Shown: positions 11,317 through 22,800 of the stretch, piece after piece
Position numbering within the stretch: the first letter of the stretch is position 1
How the letters are laid out: every line of letters starts with the position of its first letter
NCBI GenBank assembly: GCA_014825775.1
Contig: MVAQ01000047.1
Span: 1 to 64,000, forward strand
From: Krasilnikovozyma curviuscula
Taxonomy: Eukaryota; Basidiomycota; Tremellomycetes; Cystofilobasidiales; Mrakiaceae
Direction of reading: 5' to 3'
Length of the DNA stretch: 64,000 nucleotides
Program-made: the position numbers and the translations under genes
The notes under the pieces: model-generated
What the model was told of the DNA's origin: nothing
Seen by the model: the letters and a program-made list of their open reading frames with translations, nothing else
Database searches by the model: none

Positions 11317-13148
11317 TCAGAAACGACGTCCAGCTTGAGATGGGAAATCAGGTTGAGGTCCTCTTTGAGCTTGAGTAGCACGACCACCGCCACTTGGGCC
11401 ACCTTCCCAGCTGCCTCCACTGCTGCCTTCAAGACCAGCATTTGCGCCAGTTCTCTTATGAGAGCTTCCAGGCTGGAGAGAGCTGAGTCGCTGTCTTGGT
11501 CCTCCATGTTCATTCTGGACGAACCCTCCGTTACTGCTGTGGGAGAGATTTGGGACATCACCGTTGCTTCTAGCCGGGCCGAACCGCAATGAAGCTCTCA
11601 TCCGACTTTCGGCTTGATTATTTTGGACATTTACAGCTGGAGATGGATGAAATGGTCCAGAAGTTTGACCTTCAACAGGAGTTTTGATAGGCTAGGACGC
11701 AAAAAGGAAGAATCAAGAGTCAGGGTTACGAAGAAGCTGATTCTCTCGTAGAAAGTTCATCTTTTAAGTACACGACTTGGATAGAAGTTCTCGCCCATGG
11801 TAATCATACTCCCTGCCCTCGCGTGACATGAGTTGCAGTTGAGGCGGTTGTCAGCAGCCAGTTCAGCATTAGGGCCAGAGAGGAGCACTTTACGTCTGAT
11901 CTGTATCCATAGAATATATATAAAAGTGAAATCTGTTGTAAATTTGAAGGGTTTTGGGGTTATCTAAAATGGCGCACCTTGTCGTATTGACTCTGCATCG
12001 CAGGCAGCGTAGGAGGTCAACTCTGCCCTGTACACAGAAGGAAGAGAAGCAAGAACTAGACTTATAATTAGGCACGGACCTTAAGCTTAGCATACTCTCT
12101 TTCTTTGACTCGGGACGTTTCCGAAAGCTCTTTGTTTCGGCGTTTCTCGACTTCCAAGCTTTTCTCTGTGACTACAATTGAGCATATTGAACGTGACGAG
12201 CTATTAGTACATCGCTTTGTGTCAGCCAATTCAATCACAAATTCACCTTGAAGTTTCGAAATGGCCAGATTGAGCTCTCCAGTGGCCATTTCTCTCTCAC
12301 GCTCCGCGTAAGCCAGACGATCTTGAGCTCTGGTGAGAACCATTCCTTGGAAAGCGCTAAAAGATCATGAGTTTGGCAACTTCATTACAGATGCAATTTA
12401 CTAGATCTGTTCTGAAGACAGCTTACGCTTCTTGTGAGAGCTGATATTGCCAGAAACTGGTCGTGTTTGGATTTGCTGATGCTGTCAGAGAGCTGTCTAG
12501 ATCGAAGCTGCGACGACGGAAGCAACATGGTACTCACCTCAGAGATCTAGTGCAAATCTGAAGAAATAATGTCTCTCAAGAGTGAGAGGAGTACGAGTAC
12601 CTGAGCAAGGTCAAGTACTGGAGCGGCATACCTCCATGATGATGCTAGGGCTGAGTCCAGACAAGATGGAGGTTTTGTAGTCGTTGGACGGGTTGAGAGT
12701 AACGACGACGACATCATCTTGCTCAGTAAGAGCCGTTCCACAGGCTGGACAAATTCGAGCTTCTGAAAAGTCCGCGGTAGCACAGTCGACTAATAGCCAA
12801 AAGCAGGTTGATTCAATGCTAAAATAATTCCATTTTAGCAGCTCTTACACAATCTGGCTCACTACAGAAGATGTCTGCATCCAAGAATGGCGTAGCAATG
12901 CAGAGGGGAGAGTGTTGATTAGCTTCGAGCAATGGTATGATCCATGCCTCCAGACTCACGAGAACAGGTAGTGACGACTGCCTTGCCTTCAGCAGCAAGC
13001 TCCTTTCTACATCTACCATTTATAATGACGAGGGTAAGATTGAAAAGAAGGGTTTGAATAGGTTCGGCGAGACGATGCCAAACGAGACGGCAAATGTGGC
13101 AGCTGCTCACCCTCTGATATTGTTACATCTAAGCTCATTCTCCGCCAT
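11317..13148 (-). CDS. HEI10: HEI10/CCNB1IP1-like RING E3 ligase (meiotic crossover factor)
   Basis: HEI10 proteins mark and stabilise crossover sites in meiosis. Exon 1 is 'MAENELRCNNIRG' (ATG 13148). Splicing gives an N-terminal RING: C-x5-C in 'CNNIRGC', then 'VVTTCSHIFCIDC' and 'ARICPACG'. The IFC-I-DC junction uses the donor GTGAGCC near 12860 and restores the full RING spacing. After the RING comes the family signature 'LNPSNDYKTSILSGLSPSII', close to human CCNB1IP1. A long coiled coil follows ('AQDRLAYAEREREMATGEL', 'SLEVEKRRNKELSE'). A disordered Gly/Ser/Arg-rich tail ends 'QAGRRF' at 11317. The gene is divergent from RNase H2A with 174 bases between the starts. The identity is strong; the middle exons near 11.9-12.1 kb are less certain. 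Confidence 0.82.
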
Positions 13149-13322
13149 ATTAGGTGCTCCAGAAACAGACTCAGAGAGTCCTCGGAGAAGGATAAAAGTT
13201 AGGTCAAGCGAAATGGGATAGCCCTCAGAGGTTACGCTGGATGGACTGGTAGGTGTAACGCGTCTTGATTTCCCTTGATGTTGTACCACTCAAACTATCA
13301 TTTCCTTGAAAATTTCCAAGCA
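13149..13322. promoter_or_regulatory. Shared 174-base divergent promoter of HEI10-like and RNase H2A genes
   Basis: The two ATGs (13148 minus, 13323 plus) point away from each other with only 174 bases between them. Both promoters must overlap here. No named motif was identified by eye. Confidence 0.5.
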
Positions 13323-14894
13323 ATGGATCCAGTCGACCCCAAGCCCACCGATCCACTCCACGAATCTTACACGTACCATGCTCCATTTGCAGCTGCAGTC
13401 GAGGAGAATTTCGTGGGACCTCAACCGAAGGTGCGCGTGCAGGTTCAATATCTTTTGTTCCGGATCACCTTATGACCCTGTGAATACAGCTGACCTGAAT
13501 AAATTTGTGCGCAATAAAGTCAAGGTGGGTCATGGGAGTTGATGAAGCTGGTCGAGGTCCAGTTCTAGGTGGGTCCCAGGAGCTCTCTTGGGCTTGCCAG
13601 CCTTTCTGAGCTCACTCCTTGTCTCTGAGCAGGTCCTATGGTCTATGGAGTAGCCTACTGCCCACTTTCTTACGTTCCAACTTTGGAAACACTTGGTTTC
13701 GACGATTCAAAAGCTCTTACGCACGACTTCAGAAACCACCTCTTCTCGCTATTCAAGTCGGAAGAGCAGTTGATGTACTCCACCAGGGTTATTTCAAGTG
13801 CATGCATCAGTAGAGATATGCTGAGGAAACAGCCTGTTAATCTCAACAGGCAGGCTGAGGAGGCGACTTTCAGTTTGATTCGCGAGACTTTGGCTCGAGG
13901 CGTTGATATTGCAGAGGTGAGCGTCCCAAAGACGCGTGTCGTTTTCCTCTGTGCCTGACAAAAATATGTTTAGTGTTATGTTGATGCTCTCGGACCTTCT
14001 CCTCAATATCAAGCGAAACTTTCCGGTCTCTTCCCGTGAGTTTCTTGTGATCGCTCGCATTTGAAGCTGACAGGTTACTGACAGCGTCATTACCAGAACA
14101 ATCTCCTTCACAGTTTGTCCGAAAGCAGATTCTCTTTTCAAAATTGTTGGTGCTGCTTCCATCGCTGCCAAAGTACGTCTCTGCATTATTTGCGATGATC
14201 GTTATGTCTGGAAACGTAAGCTGATTTTGTGCGGACCTTCGGCTTCGAAGATCACTAGAGATAGATGGATCACCTCCTGGATCCACCCTGAAGAGAATTT
14301 GCCCGAAATTACGCCCCTGCCGCCGACTGCTGCTGCTACCACCAAGCGCAAAGCAGCAGCGAAGAAAGCTAAGAAGGCGAAGAAAGCCAAGCTTGAGGTG
14401 AAAGATGACGACGTGGACAGTAACAGTGATGAGGAGGAGGATGAAGAAGAACCGGTGGAGGAAGAGAACAATGGATTCGGATCTGGTTATCCTTCTGGTG
14501 AGTGGTTTGGCAGAGATGCGAAGAAGTCATCTACGATGACGCATCAATTGACAAAATTTCGGTATCTTCACATGGCTCTAGATCCTAGGACTCAGCATTA
14601 TCTCAAACAAGCTATCAATCCAATCTTTGGGTTCCCAAGTATGGTCAGATTCTCATGGGCGACAGTCAAAGTGATGATGGAAAAAGATGGGAAGGGCGTG
14701 AGCTGGTCAGTTTCGTTCCCTCCGTATCCGTTAAGCACCTCCTTTGTAATAACCACTTGTATTGTTATCGTTCTAGGGTTGACGACATGAACCCCCCGCC
14801 CGTCAGTAGATTCTTCAGTGGGAACGGTGCGATTGAGAACAACCGACCCAAACCTTGGAAAGACTTGGGGCTGAGATCCGTTGGTCAACTGTAG
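13323..14894 (+). CDS. RNH201: Ribonuclease H2 catalytic subunit A
   Basis: RNase H2A cuts RNA in RNA:DNA hybrids and removes single ribonucleotides from DNA. The catalytic DEAG motif is seen in 'VMGVDEAGRGPVLGPMVYG', followed by 'LGFDDSKALTHDFR', 'CYVDALGPSPQYQ', 'SFTVCPKADSLFKIVGAASIAAK' split from 'ITRDRWI', and 'DPIFGFPSMVRFSW'-type sequence. The acidic residues of the active site (D in DEAG, DDSK, DALG, KAD) are all visible. Between 'TRDRWITSW' and 'GSGYPS' is an insert rich in Ala/Lys and then Asp/Glu (14320-14480) that is not in the human or budding yeast proteins. The first intron uses an AAAG acceptor before 'SRWVMGVDE'. The start at 13323 and stop at 14892 are well supported by the family length. 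Confidence 0.9.
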
Positions 14895-15073
14895 AATTTG
14901 TAAAGTACACATATGTACAGTTATGTCAGCTTCATTTGATCCTTAAGCCATTTCCGAAAATCACCTAATAACACCTCAAAATCGACGGAAAGTCATGCAG
15001 CGAGCGAGCGACAGGAACGAACCGGATGGACGTTCACTCTAGCCAGCTCCTCCGGCTGACATAGAACTCAGCA

Positions 15074-17751
15074 ATGTCGACGGTTCCATCTCTCCAGACA
15101 CTCCAGACGAATGCACTCATCTCCCTCCTCAACCTGAACGCAGCATCCCCCTCCTCGTCCACGTCAAACAGGCCAGGTACACCAGCTCCAGCTGTGCCAG
15201 CTACACCAGTATGGAAGGTGCTTGTGCTGGACGAAGGGGCTAAGGACATTCTGGCAACTACTTTGAGAGTTCAAGACTTGAGAGAACAAGGTGTGACGCT
15301 CCATATGTGAGTGTTCGCTGGTCATGTCGTGGTTGGATTGCCGTCTAGAAAAGGTACTGATAGCATCTCATTGGTCGTTGTCTTCACCTTCAGGCAGCTA
15401 CATAGTCAACGACCACCTCTTCCAGACGTACCAGCGATTTACTTCATCTCCCCTTCCCTCCCTAACATTCGCCGTGTCGCAGAGGTTCGTGCTGCCCTTG
15501 CCCTCGCTATTCTTGCTTCGCCTTACTTACTGGGAATGGATCTCACCCTTCAATCTTTCTTCGATACTATAGGACCTTGCTCAGGGGCTGTATGAATCCA
15601 TTCACCTGAACTTCACCTCTGCTTTGCCTCGTGCACTGCTGGAAGAGCTGGCAGGTCTCCTCGCCAAAGATGGAACTGGAGATATGGTTGAGCAGGTTAG
15701 CAATCGTCCTTCTCGTGCTATAGGTGGCATTCTATCTGGGCCTACAAGGTCTGAGTGCATAAAACGCTGAGCTTCGTTCCTTTCTGTGCGCAGGTGTACG
15801 ACCAGTACCTTGATTTCATTGTCCCATCACCGTCACTCTTCTCGCTCCTTCCCCGACTCCCTTCAACCTCAAACACAACTGCAGATACCCGACCTACGTA
15901 TGCTGTACTCAACGACGTAAAGTCTGAAGAAAGTGAGGTCGAAGAAGAGATTGAGAGGGTGGCTAAAGGATTATTCAGTGTGATAGCGACAATGGGTGCG
16001 TGCATTTCTCTCAGACCTAGTTTTGGTTTCTGCTGACGAAATCATCGAGGTTTTTGGATACAGGCTCGGTTCCTATCATCAGATGTCCAAGAGGAAACGC
16101 TGCAGAAATGGTGGCGAGGAAACTAGACGCTAAACTGAGAGATCACATCCTCACCTCTTCGAGGTCTGGAGGAAGTGGAGGGGGTTTGTTCTCAAATGAC
16201 ACCGGAGGAGGTCTAAGCGGTCTTCAGAGAAGTTGTGAGTTGAAAGCATCAAAATCACCGATCGTCTGGTGCTAAATTGTCTTTCCGACAGTGCTGGTCA
16301 TCCTCGATCGAAACGTAGATTTGGTTCCTATGCTCTCTCATTCGTGGACTTACCAGGCGTTGGTACATGATGTGCTGGATATGAGGTTGAACAGAGTTAC
16401 TGTTGAAGTAAGCAAGTAGCACGCCTGCCGAGATTCTGGTCTTTCATTGCTTAATCCCGTTGCCATTCACTGTAGTCGCCTGAAGGAGGACGTCTCCAGA
16501 AAAAGTCATATGACTTCGACTCGAAGGATTTCTTCTGGGCTAAGAATGCTCTCAATCCATTCCCTCAAGTGGCTGAAGATATCGACGCAGAGCTGAACAG
16601 GTACAAGAGCGACGCTGCTGAAATCACTCGATCTACTGGAATGAGTGACGTTAACGATGTCAGCCAAATGTAGGAATCCTTTTTTTAAAAAATATTTCGC
16701 TTGTTAGCTCACCATTCTGTTCTTTGCGTACAGTGATTTTTCATCCAATGCTGCACACTTGAAAACTGCCATCACAGCCCTTCCAGAACTCACTGCTCGA
16801 AAGCAGACCCTCGATACCCATATGAATATTGCCACTGCGTTACTCCAAGCTATTAAATCAAGAGGTCTCGACACTCTTTTTGAAACGGAAGAGGCCATCA
16901 CTAAACAGAATAAAGCTGCCATCTTGGACATCCTACGTGATAAGGACGGAATGTCCGCGACAGATGAAGACAAGTTGAGACTGGTCATCATCTATTTCCT
17001 TTCGATGCCAAACAACTCGGATGCGAAAGAGGATATGGCTGAGCTGTCGCTGGCATTGAAGACTTCCGGCGCTGACGTGACGGCTTTGGAGTACGTGAAG
17101 AAGTGAGTTGCCTTTCTCTACGGTGTTCGACCCTGAGAACCAGTCTTGATGAGCGACGCATATTCCATCTACAGAATCCGAGAAATATCCAGAATGACAA
17201 TGCTTGCTACTGCTCCTGTTGCCCCTTTGCAAAGCGGCGCTGGTGGTGAACTATTCCGTGGTTTCAGTGTGTTGGGTAACAGAGTAAGTCTCAAATCCAT
17301 AAAACACGTAGTCTATGTCTGACGCAAGACTTCCTCACAGATCACGGACCGGCTAAAGGAAGGCGGTATTGCAGGTGTTGGATTTGAAAACTTGATCTCT
17401 GGCGTCAAGAACTTCCTTCCGGCACGAAAAGATCTTACCATCACCAGGCTTGTGGAAGCTCTCATGGAGCCATCAACGGCGTCGACTCAAGCATTGCAGG
17501 ACACCGACGACTACCTTCTCTTCGACCCTAGAGCAGCTCGTCAAACTGGAGGACGTGCCAAAGGTCGAAGCACTTTCGCTGAGTCTGTCGTCTTTGTTGT
17601 TGGAGGTGGTGGGTACGTGGAGCAGACCAACTTGGCTGAATGGGCTGCTAGAACGTCTGCTGCTTCTGGTGGTGTGGGTAAGAAGGTTACCTATGGTAGC
17701 ACGGAGATAATGACTCCACGAGAGTTTTTGGGTACGTTGTCGACCTTATAG
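15074..17751 (+). CDS. SLY1: Sec1/Munc18 family protein Sly1
   Basis: Sly1 binds the syntaxin Sed5 and drives ER-Golgi SNARE fusion. The start '[20 protein letters not shown]' (ATG 15074) leads through several exons. Family blocks include '[15 protein letters not shown]', '[14 protein letters not shown]', '[21 protein letters not shown]', '[13 protein letters not shown]', '[10 protein letters not shown]' and, near the end, '[16 protein letters not shown]' and '[13 protein letters not shown]'. The 'ILDRNVDL...H.WTYQ' core is diagnostic for the Sec1 family. Reading straight to the stop at 17749-17751 gives 'EFLGTLSTL', the usual Sly1 end. A GTACGT donor in this codon run could instead splice to an exon ending at 17879, giving a basic tail. 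A Gly/Ser-rich loop near 16170-16220 is a local insert. Confidence 0.9.
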
Positions 17752-18164
17752 ATTTGAGTTCTGTTCCATGATGTTGGAAGAAAATGTAAATAAATTTTAC
17801 TATCTAGAAAGAACGAGGCTTCTCCAAAGCGCGAGAGAAATTCTACGATGTGAACTTCTTGAACCTAAAGAGAGAGTAATGCCCACGATGCTTAAGTGAT
17901 CATAATCCAAACTCGTCGCAACAACCTCTACATCTCAATCTATTGACGCACATTGGAGAGTCTTCTTGAAGAGACTCTCGATACTCGTAGCTAGGTGTGA
18001 GCTACCTTCCCTAACCTCTCGAAACTGTTCCGTTCGAATGACAGGAACGAGTCATGCTGTAGCCATTCCGACGGTGTCTTGCACCTGAGATCACTTCTTC
18101 ATCGGCGCAGCTGAGGCCTCTGAAGCATCAGGGTGTTAAAGAGAAGGAAGTTGTAACGAAATGA
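17752..18164. other. Convergent intergenic gap; possible alternative SLY1 end
   Basis: The region between the SLY1 stop and the stop of the expansin-like gene. It holds a possible alternative SLY1 last exon at about 17813-17879, preceded by the polypyrimidine/AG context 'ACTATCTAGAAAG'. The rest shows no gene. Confidence 0.35.
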
Positions 18165-19398
18165 TCAAATGGTATAACCTAGAATGGAAGCGATAAGCAA
18201 AGCGAAAGCTTTCCAAAGCGGTAGAGCTGGATGAAATGATGTGCGAGATGCTGAGATAGTCGCCCCAGGTTGAACTTCACTACAAGTGGTATTCGTCCCG
18301 TTCCACTAGAAAACATAGAGGCGGCCTTTTAGAGTGATTTTGCACGTCAAATCACTGTCAAGAAAGTGGACTGACCGGTGGATCCGAGGGACAGCATCCC
18401 CCTACGTTAGCAACCGCTCCCAGGGCAGAGGAGTCTTGAAATCCAGACCAGTAAATACAGTCTACCAGGCTATAACTGGCGTTCCAAACACCGAAATCGG
18501 TATAGCCGTACAGAGAGGCATTTGACGGAAAGAATGAGGAAGGGATGCCCTGTGATGGTGAGTTGAGATCAAAGTTGATGAAGGAACCCGCACTGCATCG
18601 AGAGTGTTAGAAATTACAGCAGAGACATAACTATGAATAAAAGAGATTTAGCTGTCTACATACGCATTGACCCCAGTTTGCGTGCCGTTACACCATGAAC
18701 CTCCCTGTGGACATACATCGGTGATTTTGACCACCACTGAAGGTTCTGTTTCATAAAAAAGGAAAGAATCAAATGAAACTATATACACGATAACTTAACG
18801 AAGAAAGTCGAGACATGCTTACTCGCTGAAGGAACAAAGGGAGGGTTCGACAAGAACGTGTTCAATAGCGAAATATTGAAACAGAGACCACATGCAGGTC
18901 CGTAGGAAGAGTTAGAACCATAAGCAAATCTTGAGATTGCTGACAGAGGATGAGATTCATCAGCGACGGTTCGGTAATGAATCTGGAATGAAAAGACGAG
19001 CGCATATCGACAGGCGACACCAAAGGACACAAAATCTTTCAGTGTAGCGGGAAGACTAACCTGCGGTAGGATACTTTGCACTGTTGATAGCGCAACCACA
19101 TGCTCTGTTCAAAGCAGGCAGGTTTGTCAATTGGATGCGATGCGCCGCTGGATTTTCGACGATTACGACTCACGCTATTGTCCCTACTGGCCCATACTCG
19201 TAGTGCGTCACCGACGCTATTCCAGAATAGGCATACGGGAATGCTGGAATCGTTCAAGCGATGGTTAATGAGGACTTGCCAAGTGGCCAGGCAGAGGTTT
19301 GGGCTTGGGTCTCCCCACTTTCTGTACTCACCATGCACTGTAGTTGAGAGTAGATCAACGACCACAGCGAAAAAGAGCTGCTGAAGATACAGTCTCAT
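18165..19398 (-). CDS. GPI-anchored expansin-like (double-psi beta-barrel) secreted protein
   Basis: The first exon ('MRLYLQQLFFAVVVDLLS', ATG 19398) is a signal peptide. Spliced exons give 'GIASVTHYEYGPVGTIAACG', 'RFAYGSNSSYGPACGLCFNI', 'VVVKITDVCPQGGSWCNG' and 'FINFDLNSPSQGIP', ending 'DFGVWNASYSLVDCIYW'. The conserved cysteines, the GPACGLCF and VVKITD..CP blocks and the HFDL-like strand are those of fungal expansin/RlpA-like double-psi barrels. These bind or loosen wall polysaccharides and usually lack hydrolase activity. After 'GGCCPSDPP' an exon adds a Ser/Thr linker and a hydrophobic end 'LWKAFALLIASILGYTI', which looks like a GPI-anchor signal. The stop is at 18165. The fold call is good; the substrate is unknown. 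Confidence 0.75.
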
Positions 19399-19858
19399 AT
19401 ACTCCTCTTAGATGTCTCCTGGAAGAATATGGTCTGAAGCTGCCTCGTAGCTCGACTCTGCCGAGGTCGTAGGTCGTAAATGGAGTCGCCACGACTACAA
19501 TTCCAATGAACTAGAATTCCAGCAACAACCAAAGTTCAAGAGGAGAGACGGACCGAGAAAATCCGGGACACTAGGGGAATGCCGATGAGCAGCAAAAGTG
19601 AATGCGCCTCACCCGTGATAACAGGCTGCGACATTCAGTAAAACTGAGCTGGTACTGCATTGCGCTTCGCTTGGATGAAAAGCCTCACTAACGTACATTA
19701 ATATCTTGAAAATCCCAGGTTTTCAAGTGTGTTGAGTTGCACTACGTCGATGTGATTAATTTCTTGCAGCTGGGGTCGTCTCTCCAACGGTCAAACTGAA
19801 TCTTTGCAAAGATCCAGCTTTTCGTGTTCAAACTGCCGAAAAGCTTCGCCCATAGTTT
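19399..19858. promoter_or_regulatory. Divergent promoter region, expansin-like gene and SDD3-like gene
   Basis: About 460 bases between two divergent starts. No gene, repeat or named motif was recognised. Confidence 0.4.
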
Positions 19859-22800
19859 ATGACACTGCTGAACCTACTGAATAGAAGCATCAGTCCCCTA
19901 GTCAAACCACTGGCCAGCAGAAGAATGTCAACCTCCTCCACGTCCTTCCTCAACTACGACTTGATTCGATCCTTCAAAGTTCCAGGTAAGCTGAATTCAA
20001 AAACAAGTCATCGAATAATTGCCTATCCTGATACGATGTTCTTGTTCTTTCACAGACTCAGAAATTGAGATTCAGAAATGGAAGAGTAGGAAGACTGGAT
20101 TGGCGGTCGTTTGGGCAAATTACAAGGCTCCAATCGTCGCTGGAACGTTCACAGTACCAACAGAAATCTTTGATGATACAGGAAGACCTCACACGTGAGT
20201 ACATTCCGCCTCCTGGAGAACCTCAAACCTTACACAGAGGTTAACAAATCGGTTACCTTTCTGTAGACTGGAACACCTCGTCTTTCTGGGATCAAAGACA
20301 TACCCGTACAAAGGGATCTTAGACAACCTCGCCAACAGAAGTTTTGCTGATGGAACGAATGCATGGACCGACACCGACAACACATCATACACCATTTCGA
20401 CAGCTGGCTATGAAGGTTTCCTCAGAATTCTGCCTGTTTACATCGACCATATCCTCTACCCGACTCTCACCAAGGAAGGTTTCGTTACTGAAGTCCATCA
20501 TATCAACCCTCTCGCTGAAGATGCCGGTATGTGCCTTGTAAATTGCATTTGCGGTCCTACCGCATCGCTGACTTGCTTCTCATTTTCCAAGGTGTTGTTT
20601 ATGCCGAAATGCAAGCACGGTGAGTATTAACGGTATCATTCTACTAGATTTTTTAAATTTCTCACTGAATAAATTTTGTTTGGTAAATAATTCGCAGTGA
20701 GAATCAATCCGGAGATCTAATGGCGCTCAAGATGCAACGACTGCTATACCCCCAATCCAGCGCTTACAGAAGTGAAACCGGCGGCCTGATGTCAGCTCTC
20801 CGAACCCTCACAGTTGAACAGATTCGGGAATATCATGGTTCCCTTTATGTTCCACACAATTTGACACTCCAGATTTCTGGCTCTGTCCCATTACACGAGC
20901 TCCTTACTGTCCTCTCCAACGACGTAGATGCTACCATACTTTCAAGGTCACCACCATACCCACCCCCCTCTACAGAGTGGAAACGACCCTTCGTTGAGAC
21001 GTCTTCCAACAAGCCACTAGAAATTGCAAAGGGTGAGGTCAAGGAAACGGTCTTGTTCATGGAGAAGGACGAGAGTGTAGGAGAGGTCCAGATTGCATTT
21101 GCTGCTGGAATCCAGAGGAGAGACTGGCTGAGTCTGCTGGCTATTGATGTACTGACGACCTATCTGACCGATAGCGCCGTCGCACCTCTCAATAAGATTT
21201 TTGTTGAGATTGCTTCCCCATTGGCGTATGTTCCAGTCTATCCACCTTCATCTTGGCTTCACTTCAGACACTGACTATTGTCTTGCCGCAGTACCTCCAT
21301 CGATATCTACACCGCCAACAGAGTCGTCAACGACGAGCTCACCATCTACGCCTCGGATGTACCTTTCGAAGAACTGGACACCATCGGCGACCAGATCAAG
21401 AAGTCTTTAAAAGATATAGTCACTGAAGGAGTCGATATGAAGAGGATGACCATGGTTCTTGGAAGGGAGAAGAGGCAGACTTTGTTTAACCTGGAGACTC
21501 GACCCGAGAACATGATCAGCAACTCGGTATGCGATGTGTTATGCTCGTTGCAGTAACGTGGCGATTTCTAACTCCCTATGTCTTGAACAGGTTGTTGCAG
21601 ACATTCTATATGGCGATGTCGGAGCAACCGACCTAGAAAACTCGTTCAGCACCATGAAGTACTACTCTCAGCTGGAGACCTGGACTTCTGCCGATTGGTC
21701 GAAGTTCCTCGAGCAGACGATGGTCACAGCGCCTTCCATCACCGTTATTGGAAAACCATCATCAGCTTTGGCAGACAAGATCGAGACCGACGAGAAAGCG
21801 CGGATTGCCGCTCAGAAGAAAGCGTTGGGTGAAGCTGGACTTGCAAAGTTAGAGAAGGAGTTGGAGGACGCCAAGGCTTTCAACGACAGAGATATCCCCA
21901 AGGACGTTCTGGAGAACTTTGAAATCCCAAGCGTGAAGAGCATCACATGGATTCCTGTTGATACAGCAGTCAATGATCCTCTCTCTGACGAACAGCAGAA
22001 GGCAGGTGGAGCCGTCCAGAAACACGTCGATTCTGATGGTGACGCTCTGCCGTACTACGTTCACTTCTCATCCGTCGAAGTGAGCTCTTAGTATGTTTCA
22101 AATTGAATTCCGCTCTGTATTGACCATCGACTGTTGTTTCAGTCTAACTTCTTGACCTTGGACGTCTTCTTTTCATCGGCATCTCTTCCTGCACATCTCC
22201 GACCGTACGCTATTGTTTGGGCAGAATCTGTTTTCTCTCTTCCTATCACTCGAGTTGATGGCACCAAGCTGTCTCATGAGGAAGTTATCAATCAACTGAA
22301 TGAGTGAGTTGTGCCAACTCGTGTCTTTCTCAGTCGTGCCATCTTTCTGAGAGCTGCTCTTCTCAGTGAGACAGTCGAGTACTTCAGTGACTTTGGTTCT
22401 GGAGGAGCATTTGGAGAACTTTTGAGAGTTCAGATCAAGGCTGAATCTTCTGCCTATGAAAACTCCATCGCCTGGTTCAGGGATATCTTGTGGAACTCTG
22501 ATTTCGCTATTGAAAGGTGAGAGGCGTCTCATTTCAGTGCCACAAAAACGTTGTCGCTGATATGTCAGTCCCATTTAGGTTGGAGGTGGTAGTTGCCAAA
22601 CTTGTTCAGGAACTTCCTCAGAGGAAGAGAGATGGTGACGCTGTCGCTAGAGCAGCCGCAGATTCCTTGCTGTTCGACGAGTCGAAATCCACCGCTGCTT
22701 CCGTCGGCCTCCTTCCCCAAATTTCTTTCTTACACTCGCTGGTAGAGAAACTCAAAGAGTCTCCAGAATTAGTTGTGAAGGACCTTGAAGAATTCAGACA

